The notes beneath the pieces are model-generated. The model searched no databases and was not told the origin of the DNA. It saw only the letters and a list, made by a program, of their open reading frames with translations. 64,000 nucleotides of DNA, from positions 1,674,001 through 1,738,000 of the forward strand of contig OX579637.1 in the NCBI GenBank assembly GCA_951230915.1, given 5' to 3'. The position numbers and the translations under genes were made by a program. Below are positions 38,641-50,265 of this stretch, piece after piece (positions within the stretch are counted from its first letter, which is position 1; each line of letters begins with the position of its first letter). This stretch comes from Antitrichia curtipendula. Its lineage: Eukaryota > Streptophyta > Bryopsida > Hypnales > Leucodontaceae.

Positions 38641-38915
38641 TCATGGCAAGACATCATGAGAATGGATCAAGCGTTCAAAACACCAAGACCACATAAACTA
38701 CTCCAATTGCAATTGAAATTCCTCAAAGAATTAACCAACATTCACGTTTGAGATTCAAGATTTAACCAAGCTTAATTTTACTTTGATGTAAATATATTGT
38801 ATTAAAACGTATTTGGAGGTTGGTACTTGGTATCATCATAGCGGTATTGTTCAAGTATCAACTGTATTGCTTTTCAATATAAAAAATATTTGCGTATGAT
38901 GAAATTCTATTATCA

Positions 38916-39864
38916 TTATCCCCTAATCGTTTTTGACTATGTTTTCACCAAAAACGTTCCAAAACTGCCATTTCTAATACTACTGTCAAATTTTAGAAAA
39001 AAAACATTCTTGGACACATGTAACCATAGTACCTTGTAGTAAACTTGTTTAAGAAGATGTGGAAAAAAATTCAGAATTTTCCACAATGTAGACTGCAAGA
39101 TAATAGTGTTTGAATTGACAAAAATCCTTTTTTTGTCCCTGCAAAAAAACGGGCAGCTGCCCTTCACAAGGTCACATTTGTATGAAAAAATGGGCAAAAT
39201 GGTGGTTACTCTTTGGATTTATTCTTGAAGGCAAGTTGGCTACATGCTTGAAAATTTTCAGATCATTTGGAATTGTACAACATATAGGAAAAAAATAGTA
39301 AGTAGGAAGAGGTAGAGATTAGAGAATGATTCAAAACACTAAATTGTGAAGAATTTATTTATGGAATTGAAAAATGCCAATCCAACGGTTGTAATGTTGT
39401 AATAAACAATCTACACCCAATGTTTTTATTTTTTTTCAAAAATATTGAAAATTCAGTTAAATAAAAGACTTCAAAGTTTATTTTAGAGTTGAAATTCCAT
39501 AACTACCCTTAAACTAAGAATCCTCATAACTTTTGACTCATAGATCTAAATGGAATGATTCAAAGCTTCCCACGTACATATAAATCTAAAGAACCAGTTT
39601 CAAATTTTTATTTTCTTAAAAAGTGATTTTTGAAGAAGTTTTTTTTGCTGCCCGTGCTGCCTGCCAAGGACTGAAAATGACATATCATGCAATAACTTTT
39701 TAACCATGTAGTCAAAATTTATGAAAATTGTTGGGCCTTAAAGCTACTCCTCGGGCACGTGTTGTATGAAAATTTCAAAGAAAAAAAATATAAATTCCAT
39801 TTGTAGTGAGCTGCCCAAAATCGCTATGTTGCCAAAAAAAACACTTTGGTCTTTTAGGGATTAT
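38916..39864 (+). mobile_element. DNA transposon copy D, ~949 bp, TTAACCCCTAA family
   Basis: A full-length copy in the orientation opposite to copy B. It starts TTATCCCCTAA (38916) and ends TTAGGGATTAT (39864), each one or two changes from the perfect ends of copy B. Internal blocks such as 'catgtaaccatagtacc', 'gggcagctgcccttcacaag' and 'attccatttgtagtgagctg' match copy B inverted. It encodes no protein. Confidence 0.65.
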
Positions 39865-40243
39865 ATGTGTTCAACATTGATTATACAATTTTGAACCCAA
39901 CCATACCAAGCTAACATCCATCAACAATAATTGTTGCATTGCACTTCTCATCCAAGGATTTCAAGGACCGCATATGATGAATGCATAAATAGATGGTAGA
40001 CATTGGACATTGAAAGTTTCAAAACACACAAATATTTCAAAACCTTATATGAATTATAAGGGTGCACATATATTGGCATACATTGATGGTGCATATATAT
40101 ACTAAATAGTTTACAAACAATCATGCAAATTTATGTACTCGCCTCTACATTTACCTAATACTTATATAGTTCTATAACTTCTATGTCATTCACTAACACC
40201 ATAGACACTAATATGAGTGGCGGAAGTGTTCATCCGGAATAGG

Positions 40244-41693
40244 CTAGTTGTAATTATTGGTAAATCGATGGATGATTTCGGACAAGCTATCGCGAGAATC
40301 AATCACCGAATCACAAAGGCGCTCCAAGTAAAGGTGAAAAATCTTTGCCAAATCCTCATGGCTAAATCTTGTATGTCCTTCATTTTCCCGATGTAAGCTC
40401 ACATAGTCTGCCGACATGCAACCATTGTTGATAGCTTGAGCTATTCGACCAACCGCATATTCCTCCGATTTACGTGATAAATTCGGTATCATTGTCACAT
40501 CCGCATCTCTTCTATGCAAGTATGCAATAGAAGGGTCCACCCACCATCTCTTTTTTAAGGTCTCAGTCCGCTCACTCTGAGAGGTGAACGTGTACAAGGA
40601 CTTCATTGGTTCATTACGTAAAGTAGTCATGCCCCAATCGCAAACTCCAATGTAAACACGTGACTCATCATTGGGAAAGTGAAACATAATGTTGTCCAAT
40701 GAAAGATCATTGTGCAAATGTCCAGCGGTGTGCACTGCATTCATGAGTTGCACCAATGCCCATGCAAGCTCTGTGCGCTTCTTCCTCCAACGACCAAGAA
40801 AAAAAGCTTTGGTCACCTCTTCCGGGGTCGGTTGAGAATAAGCCAACCGAATGCCAATGTTATCGGGATATTCCTTATCCAATTTTAACATTTGCTTCAA
40901 TGTTCCGCCATTCCACCAATACGAGTACCCTTCGTTCTGCGTTGCATGAACAGCAGAAAACCGGATAACTCCATCATGTGGAATTCTCACTGTCATTGAC
41001 TCGTTTTGGTGTTCCAACCTTGCGAGCGGAGGTCGTAAGCGTTGTTGATGAGATACCTTCGCTGCGAACTCCCAAAATGTGGGTATCTCACGACATCCTT
41101 CAATTCGGACCCTCTGAATTGTTGCGTATCCACCCCTCAGGATTTGATCATCTTGTGGAATCACCCTTGCTGTTTCCGGAAGAGCTAAGAGATGTCGTCG
41201 CCCACGTTGCAACTCCACAAGTCCCTCATCACTATTCCACCAACCCATTGAACCTCGCCTATTTCGATTCTTTGCAAAAGGGGCGCACTAGCAAACAAAC
41301 AAGTCTGCCCTCAAAATGACCTGTTCAAAAGCGCCATCACCTACGCGGTGTTGCTTCCCGTACTTCTCTAAGATCACCTTTGCATTCCACAATGCATCAT
41401 GGACCTTGTTCTTCAAAAATTGTTGAAAGCCCTTCTTCTCCATTTCATGAATCCAGTAGGGTACGTTTAAAGCATCCGTGAATTTCTGTGCCATATCTCC
41501 CTTGAATTTAGCTGGGCACTCGTCTTCATACCTCGCATATTTGGTATACAACGACGCAATGGTTTTTCGACTCATAAAATTTGATAATGCACTCAATGAG
41601 AAATGCTTTGCAAGTGAGAGAGGGAGCGTCCATACTCGCCTCACTGTCCGGCTTCACTCGTTTGTCCTTCGCAGCCTTCTTTGATCTCGGCAT
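40244..41693 (-). pseudogene. Protein kinase-like gene next to a CGGACG array, broken
   Basis: The likely start is the ATG at 41693, giving a basic leader (MPRSKKAAKDKRVK). The frame shifts between 41690 and 41600 and then runs through 'YEDECPAKFKGDMAQKFTDAL' to a TAG at 41290-41288. After that stop it continues open from 41287 to 40244; the first ATG there is at 41248. The downstream part has kinase signatures, numbered from that Met: a Gly-rich loop RGGYAT (38-43), the ATP-binding Lys in FAAKV (K64), the catalytic loop HNDLSLDN (H179, D181, N186) and DWG (D204) in place of DFG. The core residues survive, so it was probably an active or recently active kinase fold. The HND and DWG variants are unusual. 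The gene sits 210 bp from the array at 41905-42370, the same arrangement as the hAT and RING genes. Substrate unknown. Confidence 0.6.
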
Positions 41694-41904
41694 CGTGATG
41701 AAATCACGTTTAGAAGTGCACTTGCAATTTGTAATCCAAAAGGCAATATACGATATGCCAAATGATCATACACGAAATCTAGAAAAAAAAAGCTACAAGT
41801 ATCCCCTAGAAATCACACTCTTATCTTCCCTTAGAAAGGAGCCAATGGAGGATAAACCACCAAGATCTCCACTCTCTCTTGCATGACACAAGGGGGAAGA
41901 TAAA

Positions 41905-42370
41905 AGTGAGGAGCGGACGGGCCGTCCGACTCTTTTATGCAAGGCGGACGCCTCGATCGTCCACCTGATCCGACGGACCCGACGAGGCGGACGGATCATC
42001 GTCCGCCTCGTAAGGACCGTCCGATCAGGCGGACGCCACCCGTCCGACACATCGGACGGCCCCGGTGAATCGGACGGCCGCTGTCCACTCTGGGCCGTCC
42101 GACCCTAAAATCAAAGGCGGACGCCTCGCCCGTCCGCCTGATCGGGCGGACGAGACGACGCGGACGGACAGTCGTCCGTATTGTAAGGACCGTCCGATCA
42201 GGCGGATGCTGCCCGTCCGACTCATCCGACGGCCCCGATGTATCGGACGGCTGCTGTCCGCCCTGGGCCGTCTAACCTGGGCAATCCGCCTGATCGGACA
42301 ACCCCTCTCAAGTGGAGATCAAACTGAGAGATTTCTCGAGGTCGTCCGACCAGGCGGACGGCCGCATCAT
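41905..42370. repeat. GC-rich CGGACG/CGTCCG dyad array upstream of the kinase-like gene
   Basis: Dozens of CGGACG or CGTCCG words in about 465 bp, many paired as inverted repeats around GATC. The 22 bp at 42131-42152 form a palindrome with only one mismatched pair of positions, and 'accgtccgatcaggcgga' occurs twice, near 42027 and 42190. The two halves (41930-42060 and 42115-42250) are diverged duplicates about 180 bp apart. The surroundings are AT-rich. Confidence 0.85.
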
Positions 42371-42523
42371 CTAACTTCTAAAACGACCTCGACCAGCAAA
42401 TAATGACAAGGATGGGAAAGACAAAAATCTCATCGAGATTCACTTTCTTACTTAAAGAACTTGAATCATTAAATAGAACTCCAGCGATTTTTTAATGCAA
42501 TGATCTTCAATTTTATACACTAA

Positions 42524-42575
42524 GTCCTACATCCTAAATCCTATACCCTAAACCCTAAACCCCAAACCTTAAGTA
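42524..42575. repeat. Degenerate telomere-like CCCTAAA tract
   Basis: The plus strand reads 'cctaaatcctataccctaaa' and then 'ccctaaaccccaaacctta', close to the plant telomere unit CCCTAAA. Shorter similar bits occur near 43785 and 45250. It is too short and degenerate to be a telomere; an interstitial remnant or fill-in is more likely. Confidence 0.55.
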
Positions 42576-42579
42576 ATGT

Positions 42580-45500
42580 TACATATTGTAATTTTACTTT
42601 GTAACTAAAAGTTTGGAAATGGTTACCAACTTTTTAGTTAAAAATTTGAAATGTTATATCACTAATGGGGATTTATAAATCCTCTTAGTGTGTATTTAAG
42701 AAATACTATACCATAATTTTGGTGTTTTTATTTTATGTTACACTAATGGTTTTTATTAACACTATGTGGTATTATTACCTGAATTTATTTTTTGTCCCAC
42801 CCTCCCTCCCAATTAGCCCAGATTTATTACCACATTTTTTTGGTTTTAAATGTATCAGTTAACCAAATCAGATTACTAACCCAGACTGCCCTAATCAAAC
42901 AGGGATTAGTGGTCAGTTAGGTAGGGTCTTAAAATCAGCCCACTTGGCCATATCACAAGAGTGTACTGATGAAATTAAAACACACCTGTGTTAGGCATTG
43001 AAGCCAATCAGCTCAGGTTACCAACTCATGGGTATGTCACATGTTCACATGACATCTCATGAGGCTCAAGTACCATGTCAACTGATTGAAAAATCAGCAT
43101 AAAGCATGAGGCATTGATCCATATTCTTGCATTCAGAACAGTGACTTAGCTCCTTTCCTGCAAGTTTTAGTCTTTTATTTTGCTTACTGTTGGCTGTTGG
43201 AGTAGGGATGGCTTCTTCTTCTTCACAGGTTCTTTATACTTGCATTTCAATATTCTATGATTTGTCTTTGCTTTGAGTTTTTGTTGATAGTTTATTGACT
43301 TTGACAGTGATAACAAGCTGCTTGTGGGCTGTAGACACCTTGTCTGCGATTAACACTACATTGCTGTGTTGTGTTTTTCATGGGGACAGGTGAGGCCCAC
43401 AGCTTTGGTGAATATCTTATCATGGAGGCTCTCCCAAGACATTGGCAAATTATCAGTATTTTGGGGATTATTCCAATCATGATTTTCCTGTTTACATGAT
43501 TTGGTGACTTAGTTTGTGACTTAGCTGATGATAATTTAGCAAGTACTATTTGCTAATTTAGATAGGTACTTAGAAGGATTCTTGCTAGTGATTTTAGTGT
43601 AGTATACTACACTTTTTGAACAAGTTATAATTTGTGTTTTATTCTATAACTTATGGACTTGATTTGAGGTTGCACTACCTATCTATTACTTCTAATAGTT
43701 AAAGTGATGTAATGTCTCTCTTAGGATTGGTAGGAAAAGCCTTGTGAAGGAGATGTCCCACCCACCCTCCCGAGTTTCCTAAAACCTAAATCCTAAATTG
43801 TACTCTAAAGTTACAAATGTAAGAAATCATAACTAATTAAAAATATAAAAACAAATGCAAATTAAGTTCCTCAAGAAATATATGGACCATCTTCAATTAA
43901 GAACTTAACTTGAGGATTCTTGATTGGGTTTAGGTGTTTCTTGAATTCATAGCACACACAAGTTCGCAAATAAAGCTTTGAAGTCAATTTTTTAATTTCT
44001 TATGTGAATATATTTTGTTAAACAAATTCAACAATAGACTTTTTATGTAACTTTATCAACACCATTGTTCCACATTAGTTGAATGAATTTATACCTCAAA
44101 GAATTCACCAATGTGCAATTGTGCATGGAATTTAAAAATTAAATGTTTACTTCTCTAGCTTTTCTAAATTGGGATGTTTGGTCATTCAACCCTCTGAGGA
44201 ATATTCACGTACGTCTTTCACTTTGTGCATTTTAGCCAAAATTTAGGCAATTGAGTTATGAATAAATGATTAAATGTGAAATGTTTAACCCCTACTTTTT
44301 AGGCACCTTGCTTAACTACATTTTTTTGCGATGAACCTTTTTAACTAAAAAAGGCTACTCTAGTGATGGTGAATGTCTAATTTTATATGATAAACAATTG
44401 AGTTGAGAATCTAAAAAAAAGATATTTAAAAAAAAACACTTAGTTTTCACTCATTAAAAAATTGTTAGGTAGAAGTAGATTCAAGATCGAAGGAAAAAAT
44501 AAATCATTAATAGCTCTAAGATAGTAAGATAGAATTGAAATACACTAATTTCCACTTTGAGATTATTCTAGCAAGGAATCTAGACCTCATGAAACTTTTT
44601 TTTTTTTTTAACTCTTAGAATTCAATTCAAAAATGAATACTTCAAGTTATTTATTCTAAAAGATACCAAAAAAACTCAGAAAATTACAAAAAATATTGAG
44701 GCCATAGGAGCCTGCCTAAAAATCTTACATCCATTTTGTCCCCCAATGGGACAATGGGACTTTAGAAAATTAGAGGTTAAATTCAAAAGAACTATACATT
44801 CATTTTTTTAAAAATTTGTGAAGTAGAAACTGATGCACTATTAAATGAAAAATAATACGCTAATAACTTTTGGAAGAATTGAAGAATTGTTAATCCCAAT
44901 GAAAAAAATATTCTAATAGACAATTAATATTCTTTGATATCAATTTTTGAATAAAGAATTTTGAATTCTAGAGACATAAGACAACTCTATATGCTTTTTC
45001 TAACTTCATGATCCGCACTCCGCAAGACCGCAAGTCCGCAACATATAAGTTATATAACTCCAAATGATTTTTGACAACATTATTTGACATTGAATGGGGC
45101 AATTTCTTATAAGTAGGTAATTACTAATTAGGTATCAATTTATACTATCATGACCAAAATGATTTTTTAATATTACATCAAAATATTATCACACATCCAT
45201 TTTCAAAATACACTTCTAATTTGGACAACATTTATATGAATGACATGAACCCTAAACTGTAAATCCTAAATCCTATATTAGAACTTTGCATACAAATATC
45301 TTAGAAGATCGTGACTTTGATGCAATAGTATTATATAAGTACATAGCAATTGTTTTTAGTTTCATGACATTAAGTCGGATTTGGCTTACTTCGACAAATT
45401 TCTTCATAAAAACAATTATTTTAAAATTGAGATGTCTTACAATATATAGTAATATATGATTAAAATCCAAATAAATTTTTGAATATAATTAAATCTACGA

Positions 45501-45780
45501 TCTATCATCAAAAATTTAGAAAAAAAATTTAGAACTATAGGTAGTATTTCATTTTGATCTTTCAAGATGGTCATTTCAAAATATCATTGAGATGTTTAAT
45601 TTCAAGATTGCACCTAAAAATATGATGTGCACATTGGAGAATGAAGTTTGATGTTTGACCCATGAGGAGTTCAATGTCTTTGAAGTATTCACATTGGATG
45701 CTTGTTGTCATGAAGACACACTCTTTGGAGATGAACTGGCCATTTCAGGAATCCTATGCTGCACTAAATGAGAAAAAAAC
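42580..45780. other. AT-rich stretch, no gene seen
   Basis: No long frame. A short ATGGCTTCTTCTTCTTCACAG-type start at 43208 is followed directly by GT and could be a first exon, but nothing supports it. The words 'cccaccctccctccc' (42796) and 'cccacccaccctccc' (43751) are a direct repeat 955 bp apart. Confidence 0.35.
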
Positions 45781-45789
45781 ATGAACTGC

Positions 45790-46060
45790 GATGGTCCGAT
45801 AGGCAGTCGGACCGTCTGCCCGTCGGACAGAGGTGACCAAGGCGCGGACGGGCCACCAGGCGGACGGTCGGTCGGACCGTCCGCCCGTCGGACGGAGGTG
45901 ACCAAGGCGCGGACGGGACACCAGGCAGACGGTTGGTCGGAGGTGACCAAGGCATGGACGGGCCACCAGGCGGACGGGCGGTCGGACCGTCCGCCCGTCG
46001 GACGGAAGTGACCACGGCGCGGACGGGCCATGAGGCGGACGGGCGGACAAGTGGGTAGAC
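45790..46060. repeat. 65-bp tandem repeat of CGGACG/CGTCCG words, 4 copies
   Basis: The word 'aggtgaccaaggcgcggacg' or a variant starts at 45831, 45896, 45941 and 46006. The period is 65 bp, with one copy shortened to 45 bp. Each full unit holds GTCGGACCGTCCGCCCGTCG followed by GGCCACCAGGCGGACGG, i.e. the motif in both orientations. It lies 170 bp beyond the 3' end of the hAT-associated frame. Confidence 0.85.
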
Positions 46061-46232
46061 GGTCTTCGCTAGTTTTAAGGTATTTGAAAAAACAAAATTT
46101 TGATGGTATGCACAACATGAATGAGCAAATTTGTATTACAAACTTAAAGTTCAAACAATGAATTGTCATAACATAATGTGTTTAGGGGAAAAAACTAAAC
46201 ACCCAAGTTTACATCTTCTCAATCTTTATGGA

Positions 46233-47162
46233 CTATGGTTGGTAGTCACTATCTCCTTTGACTTTAGCCCTGCTACTATGACCTGTTGTATTCCATCCGG
46301 AATCATTGTCACTGGATGAATTTTGCATACTATTTGATGAAGATTGTACAATCTTCCCTCCTTCTTCTTGTACTTGTTTCGATGCGCTTGATCTCACTGG
46401 TCTACCTAACTTATGATCCCTTTTGACTTTTAGTAGAGACTTACCAATACCTCCCTTAAGAACGTGGATTGGTTTCACCTTTCGCTTGGTTAGAGGGAGA
46501 CTTGCATCAAGGGGGGTTCTACCTACATTTTGTTTTTTCAGTGGAGAGATTGCAAAAGGCTCCATTATTCTTTTCCTCTTAGCTTTTTTGGACTCCTTCA
46601 CCGCGGGTGGACGTGCTTCCGAACCTCCTAAAATGTTTGTCTTCTCTGCGGACAAAGCTTCCACCGTAGGGTTTGAAAATTTGATCGGAAAATGCTTTGC
46701 ATGGCCAGAAAATCGACGCAACATAGACTCCAATGTTTGCACATCATCGTTGTCTAATGAAACGGATGGATTGGGATTGGCTCCAATGTGCAATTCTTTC
46801 AAATTGCTCAAATGTTGTTCTTTAAACCGTGAGTTTCCAGGACCATTCAAAGTCGTGCTACCGCTTGTATATAGTGCATGTCAAGGACCGCTACGTGATG
46901 GTAATTGAGGATCTCGCACGAGGTGCTTCATGTCTTTGGCGTTGCGGTGTGGCATTGGGCACATGGACTCCAATACACATGGATCTTGCCTTCCCTCTAT
47001 TCGAGGTGCTTGGGCATTTTGAATGCCGAAAAGTCCAATAATTTCACTTGTCAATGCCCCTGGTAATTCAATACTTTGGTTGACCACATTTGTGTGGGAT
47101 TTCACCCCACACTCTCTCATGTCTTCGTGTTGATCATTTTCTTCCGCTCCTACCGTTGTCAT
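46233..47162 (-). pseudogene. C-terminal continuation in frame with the hAT transposase, two TGA stops
   Basis: Downstream of the hAT stop the same reading frame stays open. An ATG at 47162 opens 93 codons to a TGA at 46883-46881, then a further stretch runs to 46233. Only the TGA at 47183 and the TGA at 46883 interrupt about 1,100 codons starting at the transposase. The last part is basic, with a clear nuclear localisation-like cluster (KESKKAKRKR) and a Ser/Asn-rich tail. Either it is a once-joined C-terminal extension or a second exon/gene kept in frame by chance. No domain is recognised. The extent and the shared frame are seen; the joining is inference. Confidence 0.45.
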
Positions 47163-47180
47163 GGATGGACACTTGAGAAT

Positions 47181-49550
47181 TCAAATCACTTCATCCATTT
47201 GGGGAGTGTCATCACCTATAACCATTTCCTCATCTTCCTCCGCTACCTTCACATGAGTATTTTTCCTATTTGCTAGAATGTTTTCACTACGCAACAACCC
47301 GGTTCCATCTAAGTATTTAGCTATGGAAGGTCCACCTTCGTCATATTCACAGTCGTCCTCATCCAACGGAAACTTGTAAGGGTCTTCACAATGATCTCCG
47401 ATGTCTGTATCATAATGAGGTGGGCTTTGAAGCGGTTCATCATCGAAATTGCGGATGCCGTGGTCATCTTCATCGTCCATGAGGGGATCAACTTCTTCAC
47501 CGGATTCACCACCCTCGTCTTCCGATGAAGACAAGGCCGAATCCTTCGACTCGAGGTTCTCATCGTACCACTTCTTCTCGTCATTTTGCTTTGATGCACC
47601 GAGGACTTTGGAATTGGTATACACATATACCAAATCCTGTGCTCTTTGTGGCTTCAACTTGTTTTGATATTTGTTGTGAACAAAAGAATAGCTACTCCAA
47701 TTTCGTTCACATGAAGACGATGATACCGGTTGGGCCAAAATCCTCTTGGCAATTGGAGCAATGAGCTTCCCGCACGCGCCCTCAAAATCCCACCAAGCAT
47801 GCGCCGACAATTGTTGTTCATCCGGATCCAACATGTTGTGGAACGAAGGTTCCCTATGACGAAAGGCTACAAATTCCTTCACCACCTTCGCGTACTCTAA
47901 AGGTGTACATATTTGCATTAAAACGTGCTTGCATGCAGCCATGGCATCAGTGTCGTCGGCTAGTTCTTTGTCTTCAAGAAGGTAGGGATTCAAAAGTGCT
48001 CCTGCATAATGTAAATCGGTCTTCACCATATCACGTCGTTCGTAGAACGCCTTCACCAACGGGATGGCTTTGTCCAAAGCCAAACAAAAAGGCTCTTTGT
48101 CTAAAGCGAGGACGTGCTTCACTAGTTTCCTCATAATATGTAACACCTTGCCCATGCATGGTGTCTTCGCATCCAAATCACGAAGAGCATTGACAATTGG
48201 AGCTGTCACATCTTCAAAATTTTGACAACGATGCCAAAAATGCCCACTTAGAATGGTCTTCTTCACCCATTCGGATTCTAAACGAGTTTTGGATTTTCGC
48301 GAGTGCTTTCTAGCATATTCCTTCCATTGCGGGTCCGTCACAGTTTGTTGCAATTGTGCTTTCACCTTGAGCATACGTGCAACCATGTTGTAATTCGAGG
48401 CAAATCTTATTTCCACCGCCAACAACAAGTTGTACTGCGTTGAATATTTCCGAAGTATCGCAAGCGGCATGTGCCTCTTTTTGAAAAATTTGACTATCTT
48501 TTGGGAATCTTTCACGACGTCATCAATCCATTGTTCGTTTGCCCAATCTTTTAGCAACAAATTCAAGGCATGCACCACGCAACCTTGGAAAAAAATGTGG
48601 GGATAGGTAGTAGATACCAAACTCCATGCTGCTGGATTTACAGCCGCATTATCTGTACTCACCTGCACTACGTTTGCAGGGCCCACTTGTTCTATAAAAC
48701 TCTCTAATATAGAAGCCAAATATGGAGCATCTTTCGTTTTTCCAGTTGTATCCACCGATCCTAGGAATTGCTCACCCGCGGATGACACAAGCATGGCATT
48801 TATCAATGGCCGATTCGAAACCGAGGTCCACCCATCAATAGACAATGTGGCTCCAAACTTCCTAATACTGGTTTCTGTCCGCTTACGGAGATTGACCTCT
48901 AAGTCTACCTTTGCTTGGTCAAGCAATTTATGACGTAGATCATGGTATGATGGTGGGCTATAAGGTTGGTGAAACTCCGCCGTTTTCTTCACTGCTTCTT
49001 TGAAGGCTAGATTTCGGGCTACAGCAAATGGTATGTTTGCCACATAAAAGAAATTGGCCCACATTGCATTCAAAATGCGTTTATTTGCTTCGTCAAATCC
49101 CTCTACTAGCCTACTCTGTCTTTGAGGCCTACTGCTTGATGTCCGCTGAGTTCCACGTCCACCTGATGCTTGTGTACTTGGAATTTTTTGGGAAGAACCA
49201 CCAACATATTCCTCTGGTACCGTGCATGAGTCTTCTTCTGTAGAGTTCACAATGTCTCTGGCATTTGACATAGCACGAACAACCATAGGCATAGGTGTGT
49301 CGTTGCCATCCACATTGTGTGGAGTACCTCTTTGTGGAATCACTCCATTGCAACGAACAAATAGACCTCGAACTTCAGATGTCATTTGGATACAAAGGCT
49401 GATTTCTTTGTCACGACTCCCCGATGTGCCTGCATATCCCAAATGACTAAACATACGGACCAGCTTCTTGGCAAATACCAATTTGCAAGCCTTGCATTGT
49501 ACTTTTTCATTTGATAGGGTTTCGTACCAAGAAGACCAATCCTTGGTCAT
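47181..49550 (-). CDS. hAT-family transposase (BED finger, DUF659, hAT dimerisation)
   Basis: Cut-and-paste transposase. The ATG at 49550 lies in a good plant context (GCCACCATGA) and is preferred over an upstream in-frame TTG at 49592. Numbering below is from that TTG; subtract 14 for the ATG. A BED-like finger carries C33, C36 and H50 near the start. A DUF659-type RNase H core follows with the first Asp in LSIDGWTS (D253), the second in QVSTDNA (D314), and CVVH (C338, H341). The C-terminal dimerisation domain (about 590-665) reads AHAWWDFEG and SSSSCERNWS, where E629 is the third catalytic acid. A long acidic tail (680-800) follows. The frame is open over 803 codons with every expected motif, so it may be functional. 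It starts about 290 bp from the array at 49840-50265. Similar BED/DUF659 proteins are common in land plants. Confidence 0.9.
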   Translation of the reverse strand: MTKDWSSWYETLSNEKVQCKACKLVFAKKLVRMFSHLGYAGTSGSRDKEISLCIQMTSEVRGLFVRCNGVIPQRGTPHNVDGNDTPMPMVVRAMSNARDIVNSTEEDSCTVPEEYVGGSSQKIPSTQASGGRGTQRTSSSRPQRQSRLVEGFDEANKRILNAMWANFFYVANIPFAVARNLAFKEAVKKTAEFHQPYSPPSYHDLRHKLLDQAKVDLEVNLRKRTETSIRKFGATLSIDGWTSVSNRPLINAMLVSSAGEQFLGSVDTTGKTKDAPYLASILESFIEQVGPANVVQVSTDNAAVNPAAWSLVSTTYPHIFFQGCVVHALNLLLKDWANEQWIDDVVKDSQKIVKFFKKRHMPLAILRKYSTQYNLLLAVEIRFASNYNMVARMLKVKAQLQQTVTDPQWKEYARKHSRKSKTRLESEWVKKTILSGHFWHRCQNFEDVTAPIVNALRDLDAKTPCMGKVLHIMRKLVKHVLALDKEPFCLALDKAIPLVKAFYERRDMVKTDLHYAGALLNPYLLEDKELADDTDAMAACKHVLMQICTPLEYAKVVKEFVAFRHREPSFHNMLDPDEQQLSAHAWWDFEGACGKLIAPIAKRILAQPVSSSSCERNWSSYSFVHNKYQNKLKPQRAQDLVYVYTNSKVLGASKQNDEKKWYDENLESKDSALSSSEDEGGESGEEVDPLMDDEDDHGIRNFDDEPLQSPPHYDTDIGDHCEDPYKFPLDEDDCEYDEGGPSIAKYLDGTGLLRSENILANRKNTHVKVAEEDEEMVIGDDTPQMDEVI

Positions 49551-49839
49551 GGTGGCTGTTTTAGGCTCTGTGTATTGAAACCCTAAATTCAAAACGTAAT
49601 GATAACAATTGGGTAAAATCGTTCAAATGTTTATGCACAAAGCCTTGGAAAACAAGGCCCCCCTTTCCACTGAACTATGCATTACCAAGCAAGGGACACA
49701 AAAAATTGCAGCTCCTAGCCCTTGGAAATCTTAACGTTCAGTTTCTTAGGAGTGTTTGCAAATGTCAATTTCAGGACTCTTATAGTTTTCATCTGTTTGT
49801 GACCGTTGAATATGGGAAAAAAAAAATCCTCCCACAACG

Positions 49840-50265
49840 GTCAAGCGGACGGCGGACGGCCAGCTGGGCCGTCGGAACAGCGGATGGCGGACGGGAATCT
49901 GGTCCGTCCGAACAGCGGACGGGCGGACGGCGGACGGAAATCTAAGCTATCGGATCAGCGGACGGGCGAACGGGCGGACGGGAATCTGGGCCGTCCGAAC
50001 AGCGGACGGGAATCTAAGTCGTCGGATCAGCGGACGGGCGGACGGGAATCTAGGCCATCATATGAGCGCATGGGCGGTCGGCGGACGGGAATCTGGGCCG
50101 TTGGTTCAGCGAACGGGCAGACGGGCGGACGTTGGACGGGCAGACGGAAATCTGGGCCATCGGATGAGCGGATCGGCGGTCGGCGGACGGGAATCTGGGC
50201 CGCCGGTTCAGCGGACGGCGGATGGCGGACGGGCGGACCTAAAACCTGTCAAGCGGACAGCCGTT
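49840..50265. repeat. GC-rich CGGACG array upstream of the hAT transposase
   Basis: About eight variants of 'gcggacgggaatctgggccg' followed by 'gtcggatcagcggacgggcg', spaced 35-65 bp. Nearly all CGGACG words point the same way here, unlike the dyad arrays at 41905 and 54240. It starts about 290 bp beyond the transposase ATG and ends about 400 bp from the 3' end of the RING gene. Apparent frames through it are composition artefacts. Confidence 0.85.

Noticed and set aside
43208..43228. Short first exon beginning ATGGCTTCTTCTTCT before a GT
   Set aside because: No second exon, and such Ser-rich starts are frequent by chance.
42796..43770. Direct repeat 'cccaccctccctccc' ~955 bp apart as possible solo LTR ends or element borders
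   Set aside because: Only about 15 bp are shared and the flanking sequence does not match.
45708..46169. Overlapping frames on both strands at 45.7-46.2 kb
   Set aside because: All arise from the 65-bp repeat unit, whose length and lack of stops keep several frames open.
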